NCBI GenBank assembly: GCA_003550325.1
Contig: QKWP01000616.1
Coordinates: 166,566-230,565, forward strand
Length of the DNA: 64,000 nt
Source of the DNA: Gigaspora rosea
Lineage: Eukaryota; Glomeromycota; Glomeromycetes; Diversisporales; Gigasporaceae
Reading direction: 5' to 3'
The translations under genes were made by a program, and so were the position numbers. This document shows, piece after piece, positions 21,801-34,410 of this stretch. Below the pieces are notes generated by a model. It searched no databases. It was not told where the DNA came from and worked only from the letters and a program-made list of their open reading frames with translations. Position 1 is the stretch's first letter, and the number at the start of each line of letters is the position of its first letter.

Positions 21801-23200
21801 TGAGCTAAAATTGCTGCACCTTTGCCTTATTTAACCCTATACCCAAAATATATATACTGGGTGAACCAGTATACTACTCTGGACAACTGTTCGCTCTAAC
21901 TACTTATCAAATGGTTCTTCAAAATTTGATTGCACCTAGTGGTTCTATTATTATAAATAATAGTAATACTAGTATACCCTTACCTGAGAGTACAGAAATT
22001 CAAGCACAAGATGCTTTGCAGGCTCTTCTTGCTATGGCTAGCAATTTAAATTCCTTTGGTACCCAATATAATGTCCAAAGCAGTTTTAAAACCCAAAGTA
22101 ATATAACCCATAACCAGCCTACATATATTAGTATCCTAGTCGAGAACATAACATTATTTGCTGTAGAGTCTCATGATGATGCCCTGCCTCATAATACTAC
22201 ATGCCAAGCTAAATAGCACTAAAAAGAGGATGGTGACCTGGAGTCAGTAAAGGAGGAGATGTTAGAGCAATTATTACAAAAAGAGAAAGAACCAAGTAAA
22301 GAAAAAGAAGTAAAGGTAGTTGAAAGCTTATCTAAAACTAGTCCAACTAAACCTAAGCAAGCTCTCATGATGAGATGAAAGTTCTTGAAGACAAGATACC
22401 ACAAATTTCTTCTCTTATTCCTTCATATTCTATTATAACCAACTTGAGAAATAAACAGCTAATATTACTATTGAGCAACTTCTCTGGATTGTTTCTTTTC
22501 TGTGTACAGAGTTGAATCAAAGCCTATATCAAAAAAAGCTTCCTCCAAAGAGAAAGCTGAGAGCTAATATCAATATTACTTCATATAGCAAATCTACTGC
22601 CCTTTATTGTGATGCTATTGTCCTAGGAGAACTATACTCTTAATTATAGATAGTAGATTTTCAGAAAGTATTGTTTCTTCCTATTTACTGCATGGTTTGT
22701 GTATCAAGGTTGTATAGCCTTTTACTATTAATATGGCAAATATATATAGGGAAAGCAAATAGTCTTTAGGCAAAATTTCTGACTTCCCTTTTATTGTTGG
22801 AAGAATTGAAATTCTGATAGATGTAGTAGTTACTGATGCCAACTCCTATAGCACTATAGTAGGTAATAATTGGTTATTTAAAGTCCAGGCTAAAATCAAC
22901 TGGACAATTTCTAAAATGACTCTTATTTGGGATAAAAAAACTGTAACCCCAGTAGAATTTTGAAACACTTACTTATGATCCCTTGAAAAGGAACAACCTA
23001 CAAAAATTTGATTTCTAGAAGAAAGTGAAGAGTCCGAATATGAGTTAAGTGAAAGTGATAAGTATGAGAAAGAGAAATTAGAAGACCATATTTATAATTA
23101 CTTGTGTATAGAAAATAAGAACCATAGTATACCTACAGTTTCTAATAGACCAAGCCCTTTTCAAGACCTTGAACCTTATATTACTTTGTTGCGGTCTTAA
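18836..23200 (+). mobile_element. Broken Ty3/gypsy-like LTR retroelement (gag, CCHC knuckle, protease)
   Basis: A candidate 5' LTR runs 18836-19431 (starts TGTAAC, ends GTTACA), followed by a tRNA-primer-site-like TTTGGTGCTAATTG. Downstream, translated pieces resemble a Ty3/gypsy-type gag (around 19850-20010 and 21330-21600), a CCHC zinc knuckle near 21773-21815 and a retropepsin-like region near 22610-22960, followed by an acidic stretch to about 23200. I see no reverse transcriptase, integrase or 3' LTR. It is an old fossil, broken at well over ten places, and it carries a 1.25-kb DNA element inserted in gag. Confidence 0.65.
20011..21259. mobile_element. TIR element inserted in the retroelement gag
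   Basis: The ends ATTAATGGGTATC (20011) and GATACCCATTAAT (21247-21259) are inverse copies, and similarity continues inward as a TAAGCT block followed by GTACTAAATTTAGTAC. That palindrome recurs at about 20032-20049, 21036-21055 and 21216-21234. The interior is about 1.2 kb of very AT-rich non-coding sequence. Because the terminus is itself palindromic, the target duplication could be TA or ATTAAT. It is younger than the retroelement it interrupts. Confidence 0.75.
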
Positions 23201-23249
23201 ATAGAGTTCCTTTTCTCAAATAGAGTTCCTTTAGATCCTAACAATCTGA

Positions 23250-24562
23250 CATTAAACTTGATCAATATGTAACAAAATTAAAAATAAAGTTTCTTATATT
23301 GTTGGTAAGTATGAACCTACAGAATCTGGTAAATTACATGCTCAAATTTACATGCAATTCCATAAAAATAAAAGCAAACTATAAAAACTGCTAAAGAAAT
23401 ATTTAATGATGAATCATTAATATTTCAAAAAAAATTAAGTGGCACTTCTGAACAAAATTGTAATTATATTTTAAAATTATATGATTGATATAAAATATAT
23501 TCAGGTTGTCAATATGATTTTTTTGATCTTACAAAAATTTGTAATAAATGTGACTCAACCTGTGAACGAAAAATTGCTGCTTGGGAAAGAGGCAAATATC
23601 CAAAAGAAATTGTAGGTCCATTTGAATTCGGTGAATATCGAGAATTAGAAGGTTCCAAACAAAATAAAAAAGATATAAATGAATATAAAGCTGATGAATA
23701 TGAAAGTGGAATTGAAAGTAATGATATATTGTTATATGAAAATAAAACACTACTTGAAATCTTTAAAGCAAACAAAGATAAAATTCTATACTATAAAAGT
23801 TATGAAACAATGACAAGAATTTATAATGATCTACAAAAAGAAAAAAAAAGAAAGAAAAAGGTAATAGATTTTGGAGATCTTTAATATTTTATCTTTATGG
23901 ACCTGGAGGATCTGGCAAATCAGGACTTGCACAAGCAATATTTTCTAGTAAAAAAGGAGAATTATATGATAAAAAACCAAAAAAAACAATGAAATAATTG
24001 GTGAGATGGGTATATTGGTCAAGAAGTTGTTTTACTTGATGAGTTTTATACAAAAATAGACTGGAATGAAATAATCAATTTATTGAATAATACATCATAT
24101 CGTGTAGAAATAAAACACAAAGGATTTGAACCTTTTGTCACAAAATATATATTTTTAACAGCTAGAAAACCACCTAATGAAGCATATAATTTTGGAAAAA
24201 GACATGATAATGAAGAATCTGACAAAGAGATTTTGGTCAATTCGAAAGAAGATTGGATTATATAATTGAATTCAAAGGAAAATATGATCATAATATAGAT
24301 AAAAGAACAACAGAAATCATATTATAAAGGTGATGAGAATAAATTCAGAAATATGTGCTGGGATATTAAATATTGTATTGGTGAAGATGGAATTGAAAAA
24401 ACAATTGAAGAAAGTAAAAAATTCAATCAAAATATTGAAGGTGAACATATAGTTGATGGTGATAATTTATATTGGCGTAAAAAATTCCCTGAATTTAAAA
24501 AGAATTACCTTAGAGATTATCCTAAAGCAAAAAAATATTTTATTATAAACAAGAATTTTTGA
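23250..24562 (+). pseudogene. Fossil Rep gene of CRESS-DNA-virus type (endogenous viral element)
   Basis: Translated pieces in order show a rolling-circle endonuclease part (HUH-like block LHAQIYMQF near 23335 and a YILK-like block near 23465), an acidic linker, then an SF3 helicase part with Walker A GPGGSGKS (near 23902), Walker B LLDEFY (near 24030) and the following block YRVEIKHKGFEPF with KYIFLTARKPP. That order is characteristic of Rep of circular ssDNA viruses and related plasmids. The gene is broken, with at least four breaks, so it is a fossil. No capsid gene was recognised beside it. It abuts the retroelement fossil on the left. Confidence 0.75.
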
Positions 24563-24565
24563 TAA

Positions 24566-24670
24566 TACATTTCAAAATAATATTATTGAAACAGAAAATT
24601 TAATATGTGAAATTAGTACATTTCAAAATAATATTATTGAAACAGAAGATTTAGTATGTGAACTTAGTAG
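24566..24670 (+). repeat. 51-bp tandem duplication
   Basis: TACATTTCAAAATAATATTA starts two adjacent units at 24566 and 24617, differing at only a few positions. It lies just past the Rep fossil's last open piece. Confidence 0.75.
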
Positions 24671-25073
24671 TAATTCCTAAAAGAAAGTTAAAAGAATATA
24701 ATATCAAACTAAAAAATAAAAAAAATAAAGGATAAATTTTTTTAAAATATTAACTCAGAAAAATTAAAAAAATATAAAAATATTCGAATTTTTTATTTTT
24801 ATTTATTAAAAACAAATATGGCAAAATTTTTTTATTAGAACACATTAAAATTTATTTACTGTATTTTATTTTTTATCATATAAATTAATTTTACTAAATT
24901 AAGTATAAAATAAGAATAATTATATTCATAACACCATGTTATATAATATAGGATTTTTAAAATTTTTATTTTTAGGTGATACAAACTTTTGTGTAATATA
25001 AATATAAAGCTTATATTGTGTACACAATCTTATGTGTAACATAAAACATTATAAATACACTTGGTTTTTGATA
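24671..25073. other. AT-rich spacer with a direct-repeat copy
   Basis: Non-coding. 24949-25012 (ATTTTTAAAATTTTTATTTT then TGATACAAACTTT then ATAAATATAAAG) is repeated in the same orientation at 28538-28602, on the other side of the transposon. The left copy of the transposon's 9-bp target duplication is 25065-25073. Confidence 0.55.
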
Positions 25074-28000
25074 AGCATGAGGGAAATTTATTTTGATTGG
25101 CTATAATCACGAGGATTGTCAATGATCAATGGCTTATTCTGATTGGCCAATATCATTAAATCGCAAAACGCTGTAAGGTACCTTGATTTGTACTGGGTGC
25201 ATTTTAAGGTCATCAGATGCGGTATTTTCAGTTTTTACCGGTATTAGCAAGAATATGAAAGAACGAAATACAAAAATACGGTAATACTTACAAGTGACCC
25301 TCCATATAATAACCCTCCTCAATATAGCATTTTATGGTACTAATCATTATTACTAAAAAGTATAATTCTTTTTTTTTTTTTTTTAACAAAAAAATTTTTA
25401 TGGATACTTATGTGCTTTTGTTATTACTTGTCTCTCGTGTTTTTTTTTTGCCATCCAACTTATTTTTATTATGAAAAAAAAATAAAGATCCCTGTTCTAT
25501 ACAAAATTGTAATAGAAATTCTACTCTTTTTCAAAAATTACTTCTATTGCATATAATAAAGCACAAAATAAAGGAACATTAGAACAATATGGTGATCTAA
25601 AAATCGGGCAAGAAATATGCTATAGTCACTATTTAGATATAGTAGAACCCGATCATAATACAAACAAAAAAAAACCCCTGGTTGAAATAAAAGAAATGAA
25701 TGTTAATGATAAACCAGTCGCATATTGTAATACCCAAAAGTCTTCTTCCTACAATGGTCTCATATTTGCAGATCAGGTTCAAATCCTAATGAAAGTTCTT
25801 TATCAATTGCAATGGGATAGATCTGGTTTTATTGAACTTATCCCCGTTCATTTTCAATTAATGATAGAAAATGCTGATGCTCATTTGCATGGGTTTTTTG
25901 ATCAAATGGTTAAGGCTTTAATTCCTAATGAAAGATCTGCGTACAAAAAAATAGAAGCAAAAAAAACAGTAGTTAGTTTTTGTTATATGATGGCTAATAT
26001 ACGAAATATGTTTGTTAATAGTTTTGAATTAGAGGTTGGTTTGTATCTCTCAGCATCTGGAATATCATCTGCTGCAATTGATACATTACATAATTTGGGT
26101 GTTACGGTTTGTAGTAAAACAATCAATAATTACAAAAAAAAACTTGTTCAAGATCATTATCAAAATATTCGAAAATTTTTTACAAACAATGTAATTATTT
26201 TTTTATATAATTTAATAATTTATATTGTTATTGTTATATATATATATTAAATAAATTTTTTTTTAGAATAATATTTTATTTGTTTATAATCTGGACGACT
26301 ATCATAACATACATGAAGAAAGACGTCCTAATGCAACAACATTATCGACAGCCTCACATTTGGCAACATTTATTTGCAAACCCATAAAATTATGTGCACC
26401 AATTTCTCTTATTTTTAATAATGTAAATATTCACAATCCATAGAATATTGATGCAAGCAATATTTGTTTTAGATTATTACATCAGTATAGTGGAATCTTT
26501 GATATTTCATATGGAACACGAAGATTACAATGGATTGCATCTGGGGATTTAAAATTTGATTTTAATAAAATTGAATTATTAACAGTTCATGTTTACGACG
26601 ATGCAATAAATGAACGAAAGGAGGAACGATCTACTAAAAATATTCGACTAATTGGGTTCCAAGAGCAAGGTTTACATTCGATGTATGATTACATTAACGC
26701 ACTTCAAATGATATTAAAAATTAATAAGGATACACAGCATTTAGATAATCATGTAGCACCTATTGTAGCAGACTGGCCAGGCCAGCTTTTTATTCGTAAA
26801 GCAATTATGAATTTAAATAATTCTTCTTTTAATATTCCTTCTGAAATCAGTTCATTTATTCCTCTATTAGGGCCATTGCACGTTTCTTTGAATAGTAGAG
26901 AGCAAACCGTAATTGTGCATTATTCTTTTTTTAAAAAATTATTTCATTTTGTTTTCGGCAAAAAAAAAAATGGCCTAAAACTCCGAAACCGTGGCGAATT
27001 AACTTACTATTAGAGTTAGCACATGGTGGGTGGTGTAAAGTTAAAGAAAAAATTATGGCAAAATTTGGGTCAAATTGCAAAGATATTGAATACTGCACGC
27101 TTTTTGATATCTTGGATAATTTGGTTCCAGCTGTGCTAGAAATATATGCAGTTCTTTTTCGATCTGGCTCATTTAATGAATATTTGGAAACGATATTTCG
27201 AATTTGGACGTTTATGTTACGATGGCGATGACATAATTATAACAAAGCGCCGCTTGCATTTTTATCTGATATATTTTATTGGCAAGATACTAACCATCCA
27301 TTTTTTGAAGCATTTAAACTTTCTTTAGTAAATTTCAATGAATATTATGTCGAGAATTTTCACAGCAAAATTCGTGCACAAACTTCTAAGAATTTTACAG
27401 CAGAAAATATTATAAAACAAGCTTATGTAATTGGTATGCATTTCAATAATTTATTTATTTAAAACACTAACTAAATTTACAATTTAGATATGCAAGATAA
27501 TGAAAACTTGCGGGACGCTTTTATTAAAACAAAACGATATCCTTATACGCCATCACAATTGAATTTTTTAACTGAAAAAACTGGGCTTTTTCTTCTTAAT
27601 CATTTACAAGAAATTTTTAAAAATCGTGGGAAAAGCAAAATCCATCAAAAAAAAAAATCTGAATACTATTTAGCTACTATGAACGAAGTCGTAGACACCA
27701 AATGTTTACCTACAGGTAGAATAAATTAAATTCATATAAGATCAATAAAAATATTTGAAATTAAAAAATAAACTAAATAACTTTTTTTTTTTAAAAAAAA
27801 ACGTATTTATTACAATAAACCCTAATTACAGGATATAGTTCAAACTTTCCACCCGAACCTAACATGTGTGATGACTGCCATAAGCCTTTAAATGATGGTG
27901 AAGTCCTGGTTTGTGGGCACGGCTATCATCATAGCTGTTATGCAAGAATGGAATATTGCTGCCGCCATTGTAAAGAATATTTTAAGAAAGGCATTTACTA

Positions 28001-28464
28001 TAACGTTGAAAGTTTCATAAAACGTTTAAAAAAAGGACCTAACACACTTACCAACGAAGAAAAACGAGAACGAGAGCAAGAAAAAGAAGAACAGGAATCT
28101 GAACAGGACGACAATGTAGCGGAAGAAGTGAAAATAGAGAAATCCAACGCTTTTTTAATGGCACTTAATGCTGTTAATGGTTGGTAAATGTAAAAAAAAA
28201 GAGAAAAATTAGTATTATGAAAACTTGGCCAAACATTCGATCTCATTCGATCTCAAGTTTTCAAACGCAATAAAAATACTTAAAAACTTGTAGTTTGAAC
28301 AACGTTAAGTCAATTCGATGCGTCACTATTGTATCATATGTGCAATATTTCTTCAAAAGTCGCATTTTTTGTAAATCTATTATAATTTGATTGGCTATTT
28401 CTGAATGACGGATGATCATCATATGATCGTCATGTAACCAATAAAAATAAATTTCCCTCATGCT
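25074..28464 (+). mobile_element. 3.4-kb DNA transposon with 9-bp TSD and RING-bearing gene
   Basis: Terminal inverted repeats start AGCATGAGGGAAATTTATTT at both ends (25074 onward; 28464 backward) and stay similar for about 28 bp. The element is bracketed by perfect 9-bp direct repeats TTTTTGATA at 25065-25073 and 28465-28473. A 9-bp duplication is usual for Mutator-like elements, but I do not recognise a MULE transposase, so the superfamily is open. It carries one plus-strand multi-exon gene. A near-perfect hairpin (TGAAAACTTG/CAAGTTTTCA) at about 28217-28262 lies after the gene and may help end transcription. Confidence 0.9.
25507..28187 (+). pseudogene. Transposon gene, DUF6589-like with C-terminal RING-like finger, lightly broken
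   Basis: Four exons can be followed. About 25507-26211 ends at GTAATT. 26265 to about 27434 ends at GTATGC. 27487 to about 27715 ends at G/GTAGAA. The last starts after TTACAG near 27832 and runs to the stop at 28187. Exon 2 has blocks I associate with the fungal DUF6589 family (VAPIVADWPGQLFIRKAI, LGPLHVSLNSREQ). The last exon encodes CDDC, then CGHGYHHSC, then CCRHC, a RING-H2-like zinc finger, and an acidic coiled tail. No initiator ATG is visible upstream of the first block, so an exon may be missing. Lesions: a TAG at 26442-26444, a frame change in the A run near 26960, and a TGA near 27229. Presumed transposase. Confidence 0.65.
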
Positions 28465-28599
28465 TTTTTGATATCCTAAACTTTTAATTTACTTACACTC
28501 TTTCTCACTTCCTCTCATTTATATATACATTAAAATTTTTTAGGGTTTTTAAAATTTTTATCTTTAGTTGATACTAACTTTGTATATAACATAAATATA

Positions 28600-29240
28600 A
28601 AGGTTTGTTTTTTATGTATTTGTTTATTTTTATGTGTTTTTTTATTTACTAATTATATTTATATTTTTGTATTTCTTTTATTTACTAATTATATATTTTT
28701 ATATATTTGTTTTTATTTACTACTAATTATAATATTTTGTTCTTAATTACTAATTATATTTATATTTTTATATATTTGTTTTTAATTACTAATTATAATT
28801 ATTTTTTTATATGTTTGTTTTTAATTACTAATTTTAATTTTAATTTATTTGTTTGTTTTTATTTACTAATTATACTTATTTTTATATGTTTGTTTTTATT
28901 TAATAATTATAATTATATGTTTACGTGTTTGTTTTTATTTACTAATTTTAATTATATTTATGTATATGTTTTTAATTATAAAATTTAATAGATTTATTTT
29001 TTATTTTTTTATATATTGTTTTTGTAAATTTGTTCTTTTTATATATTATTTACTAATAATAATAATTATATATTTCTTTATTTTTTTAAAATCAAGGTAA
29101 AATTTTGTTTTTAATTTGTTTTTATTTATATTTTATTTATTAATTCTAATTATTTATTATTTAAAAGGTATATTTATCATTTTACAATTATTTTAATTTT
29201 ATATTTTATTTAAAAATTATAAATTTCTTTTATTAATATA
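28600..29240. repeat. AT-rich tandem array of TTTACTAATTATA units
   Basis: About ten degenerate units of 40-55 bp, each with TTTGTTTTTATTTACTAATTAT, from about 28600 to 29110. The open frame at 28707-28988 is a translation of this array and I do not treat it as a gene. Confidence 0.7.
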
Positions 29241-29247
29241 TATGTAG

Positions 29248-29575
29248 TTGCTTATACTATAAATAGCAAACTGGCAATTTGCTAGCATATATATTAATTG
29301 AATTTAAAATACATATATGATTGTAGACAGTGTAAATATAAGTAACAAAATCTCTAGCAAGCTCTAGCCATATGAATGTGATGATTAACTATTTTGCTAA
29401 GTCTGCTGGCTTATATTTTTTATATAAGTCTTTATCTTCCGGCTCACTATGAGATCATTGATTTTAAATTCATTTATTTGTATTTTATTTTTTATGTTTT
29501 ATATTCACTTAATATATATATAGGTTGCTAATACTATAAATAGCAAATTAGCAATTTACTAGCATATAAATTTTA
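29248..29575 (+). repeat. Direct repeat pair, possible Helitron 5' end
   Basis: A block with ATACTATAAATAGCAAA then GCAATTT then CTAGCATATA occurs at about 29255-29295 and 29532-29572. Each contains a small hairpin (GCAAA/TTTGC in the first). The second copy lies about 80 bp before the Helitron's first open frame, so one may be the element's 5' terminus; the canonical TC start was not located. Confidence 0.4.
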
Positions 29576-29654
29576 AAATTATTAATATTTATTTTTTATT
29601 TTATTTTAAGTATTTTTAGATTTAATATAATTATAAAAAAAATTACATATAAAC

Positions 29655-32600
29655 ATGCCTCCAAAATGCAAAACTCCGCCAACTCCACCTCATATTGCCA
29701 ATGATGATAAGTATAGACAACCATCTCCACCAATTATAGAAACAGAAAAACAAAAATCACTAAGACTAGATCGAAAAAGAAAAGCTGTTACTAAATGGTA
29801 CAGAGCCAATCCAAATAATAAAGTTAATTCATATACATCAACATCTGCAATATCAACTTCAGCAACACCTTTAGCAACACCTTTAACAACATCTTTAACA
29901 ACAACTTCAACAACAACTTCAATATCAATTCTAGCAACAACCTCAGCAATACCCTTAGCAACAATTTTATCACCAACTCCTACAACAATTTTCACATCAC
30001 CTTTAGCAGCAAGTTTAGATTCAGTAACAGCATCTGGTGGATCACAGTCATTTATTTTAACAACATTGGCAGAAGCATTTGCTGAATTGACAATATTTGA
30101 TTTATCACCAGATTTACAACGAAGAGAATCAAATCGAATTAGGCAGCAACAACATCGACAATATTTAAAAACTCAATGACTAAACAAATCTAAAAATATT
30201 GCAAGATGTAGTTTAGATGATTTTGATGAAGAATTAGAGAATGGTTTTGATATCAATACATGGCAGCATAGACTTAGTGATATGAATATTAGATGTCATC
30301 ATTGTCAAGCTCTAAAATGGAAAAATGAAATATTAGGATTTTGTTGACATAATGGAAAGATTCAATTAGCATTACTTGAACCACCTCCATCAGCTATATT
30401 AGAGTTATTAACTGGATCTGATATTAATACTGGTGAGAGATTTATTAAAAATATAAGATCTTATAATTCTGCATTTGCTTTTACTTCTTTAGGTGTAACT
30501 GTAGATAGAAGTATTTAGCAGTAGATAAACCTTATATTTTTAGAATTCAAGGAGGTTTATATCATAATATAAGCTCTTTAATACCATCATCAGGGCTACC
30601 TAGATTTTCACAAATATATTTCTATGATAGTGATTTTGATACTCAGTTTGAATTGAGAAATCAAATCTCACCAAATTTAAATTTAAATTTGATGAGGTCT
30701 CTTCAAATTGAACTTAATCACATAAATCCTTTTGTGCAAATCTTTCAAAATGCTGGACAGCAGGCACAAATTAATTCTAATTTGAGATTAAAAATTTCTT
30801 CTATTCATAGTCATGACATGAGAAATTATAATCAACCTACTGCTTCAGAAATTGCAGCTATAATTAATGATGATGATGCAATTGACTCTGGTAGAAATAT
30901 TATTCTTACTACACAACAGGTTATTTTCAAAGAATATCAGAATTACATGGTGCTTATGATCCTTTATAGTATCCACTTCTTTTTCCAAGAGGAGAATATG
31001 GATGGAATACTGAAATTTTGCATAATACCAATTCTGATAATAATGCTAATCATAATGAATTAGAAGAATCTTTACTATTAAATCCTAATACTTTCTGAGC
31101 TAAAGAAAAAACTGTATCAATTAGAGAATTTGCATATCATAGATTACAAATAAGAGGACCTAATGATATTTTACATCTTGCAGGTCGCTTATTTCAGCAA
31201 TATATTGTTGATCAGTATGCAAAATATGATCAAAATAACTTAAAGTGGTGTAAAGAACATCAACTACAATTAAGAGCTGAATTTTATAAAGGACTAGAAG
31301 ATATCATTAATAATGATGAATTTAATCCTTTAAATATTGGCAAAAAAGTTATTTTACCTTCATCATTTACTGGTTCAAAGCGATATATGCAACAGTTATA
31401 TCAAGACGCTATGGCTACTGTAAGAGAATTTGGTAAACCAGATCTTTTTATAACTGTTACTTGCAATCCTAATTGGCCTAAAATAACCAAAGAACTTTTA
31501 CATGGACAAAAATCTAATGACAGACCTGATTTAATATCAAGGGTATTTAGATTAAAACTAAAAGAAATCACTGATGATTTATATAAAAGAAGTATATTAG
31601 GTAAGAATGTAGCTCATATTCAAGCAATTGAATTTCAAAAATGAGGATTACTACATGCACATATACTCATTATACTTGCTACAGAAGACAAACCACAAAC
31701 ATCTGATGATTATGACAATTTAATATCTGCTGAGATGCCAAATCCAAATACACAACCTCAGCTTTATAAAATTGTTACCAAACATATGATTCATGGAGCT
31801 TGTGGAATTTTGAAACCATCTTCTCCATGTATGAAAGATAGAATTTGTAGTAAACATTATCCATGTGATTTTAATAATGTAACTATTGTAAATAAAAATG
31901 GTTATCCAGTTTATCGTAGAAGAAATACAGGTTATACAGTTAAAAAAGCAGGTATAGAGCTTGACAATAGATGGGTAGTTCTATATAATCCATACCTTTG
32001 TTTAAAATATAATTGACATATTAATGTAGAGATATGTTCTAGCGTTAAATATGTAAAATATCTCTATAAATATGTTTACAAAGGTCCTGATAGAGCTATT
32101 GTTTCAGTTGAAAATCAGAATTAAAATCGATTTGATGAGGTTCAAAATTATTTAGATGCTAGATATGTTTCTGCTTCAGAAGCAACCTGGCGTTGATTTG
32201 AATTTAAATTGCAAGAAAAATCTCATCATGTTGAAAGATTACCAGTTCATTTGGAAAAACAGCATGTCGTAGTATATGATAATAATGATACTATATGTTT
32301 ATCTGAATTATTAGAAGAAAATTCAGATACCAAGTTGACAAAATTTTTGAAATTTGTTCAACTAATCCAAATGCACGTAATCTTTTATATACTGATTTTC
32401 CAAAACATTTTGTTTGGAGCAAAAAGCAATGGAAACCACGAAAACTAAGAGGTGATAAAACTATTGCTAGAATGTATATGGTTAATCCTAAAGATGAAGA
32501 AAGATATTGTCTTAGATTGCTTTTAACACATATTAAAGGCCCGACATCTTTTAAGGATTTAAGAACCATTAATAACATTCCTTATCCCTCTTTTAAAATG

Positions 32601-34410
32601 GCAGCAATCCAACTTGCCCTATTGGAAAATGATCAAGAATGGGATTTATGTCTTAGAGAAGCATCACTTTATCAGATGCCTAAACAACTAAGCCAATTAT
32701 TTGCAACAATCTTAATTTATTGCAGGCCAACAAATATACTAGAACTTTGGAATACACATTTACCTGCTTTATCAGAAGATTTTGTATATAATCCAAATTC
32801 TAAACGTGTAGCTTTGGATTATAATGATCCAACCATAGTTGCACAAGTTCTTTTAGATCTTGAAAAATATTTTTTCCAAAATGGAAAATCTCTTTTAGAT
32901 TTTCCTGAACTTCCTACTCCTGATCCAACTTTTTTGGTACAATCTCAAGAAAGAGCAACAAATCAGTTCTTTTTTGAAGAAACAAATTATGATCAGAATG
33001 ATATTGCTATTCAATTATCAAAAATAGATACTTTAAATAATGAACAGAAAGTAATATTTGATATTATTCTTAATGCTTTTTATAATAATGGAAGTCAAAA
33101 AATATTTTTTATTGATGGCTCTGGTGGAACCGGCAAAACCTACTTATATAATATAATCTTAGCTTTAATAAGAAGTAGTTATGATATTGCAATTGCTGTT
33201 GCTTCATCTGGTATTGCTGCATTGTTAATAGTTGGTGGTAGAACTGCACATTCTAGATTCAAGATTCCTTTAAAACTTACAGAAACTTCTACCTGTAATA
33301 TTGCAAAGCAATCTGAACTAGCTATTCTAATCAATCATACAAAGATTATAATTTGGGATGAAGCTCCTATGATTAACAAATTGGCTTTTGAAGCTGTTGA
33401 TCGAACATTCCAAAATATAACAGATAATAATGAGCCTTTTGGTGGAAAAGTTTTTGTTTTTGGTGGTGATTTTCAGCAAATATTACCAGTAATTCCCAGA
33501 GGATCAAGGACTCAAGTTGTTAGTTCATGTTTGAAAAATCATATTTGTGGAATTTTATTCAAACTTTGAAATTAACAATTAATATGAGAGTTTTACAAGA
33601 TGCATTGCAACAAGTATTTGTAGACTTTTTATTAAGAATCAGTAAAGGTAAAGAACCAACAATTGCAAATGATTACGTAAAATTACCAAATACAATGATC
33701 TTAAATGACAATAATATTTCTAGCTTAATATTAGAAATATTTCCAAATATTTCTAATAACTATAATGATCATGATTTTATTGTTGAAAGAGCAATTTTAA
33801 CTTCTAAAAATGATGATGTTGAATTAATCAATCATCAAATACTTGATTTAGTTCCAGAAGAAGGAAAAACCTATTTATCAACTGATTCAGTTGAGGATAC
33901 TATCTCTGTTCATGAGAGTTTATATCCAGTAGAATTTCTTAATACACTTACTCCAAGTGGAATGCCACCACATAAGCTTATACTAAAAGCAAGTGTGCCT
34001 ATAATTCTTCTATGAAACATAAATCCTTCTGAAGGTTTATGTAATGGAGCTAGACGTATAGTAAAAGAATTTCATAATCATGTTTTAGATTGTGAAATTC
34101 TAACAGGATCATTTCTTAGAAAAGGGTTTTTCTTCCAAAAATGACTTTATCACCTTCTGATACTGTCTACCTTTTTACTTTAGTACGTAAACAATTTCTA
34201 GTTCATTTGGCCTATGCTTTAACTATTAATAAAGGACAAGGTCAAACAATTCCATTAGTTGGTTTATATTTACTACAATCTGTATTTTCACATGGACAAC
34301 TATATGTAGCTCTTTCTAGAGTAACTTCCTGTGAAAATATTAAAATTTTGCTAAAAGATCCTAAATCTGATGAGGAAAATAATATTTATACGAAAAAACA
34401 TTGTTTATAA
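29655..34410 (+). pseudogene. Helitron RepHel gene, decayed
   Basis: A plus-strand gene for a Helitron rolling-circle transposase/helicase. The first open piece (29655-30179) is a Thr/Ser-rich N-terminus. A Helitron-like N domain follows (about 30240-31060). The HUH nuclease block has HAH at 31654-31662 and a two-tyrosine block YLYKYVYKG near 32057-32085. A Pif1-type helicase (32472-34410) has Walker A GSGGTGKT at 33117-33140, Walker B IIIWDEAPM near 33345 and a C-terminal AYALTINKGQGQT block near 34215. The frame is interrupted by about ten stops, most of them TGA, plus frame changes near 32350, 33550 and 34140. One TGA (31642-31644) sits just before the HAH motif where Arg is usual. Not active as it stands. 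Confidence 0.85.

Noticed and set aside
28707-28988. Plus-strand frame rich in Phe, Ile, Tyr and Asn
   Set aside because: A translation of an AT-rich tandem array; no start context, no family and no non-repeat sequence.
29690-29995. Minus-strand frame opposite the Helitron N-terminus
   Set aside because: Antisense of a Thr/Ser-rich low-complexity stretch.
31642-34015. TGA as a sense codon in this genome
   Set aside because: The intact genes at 11235, 14189, 57067 and 62427 have no in-frame TGA, and conserved positions replaced by TGA in decayed genes are Arg in some cases and Cys in others, so no single reassignment fits.
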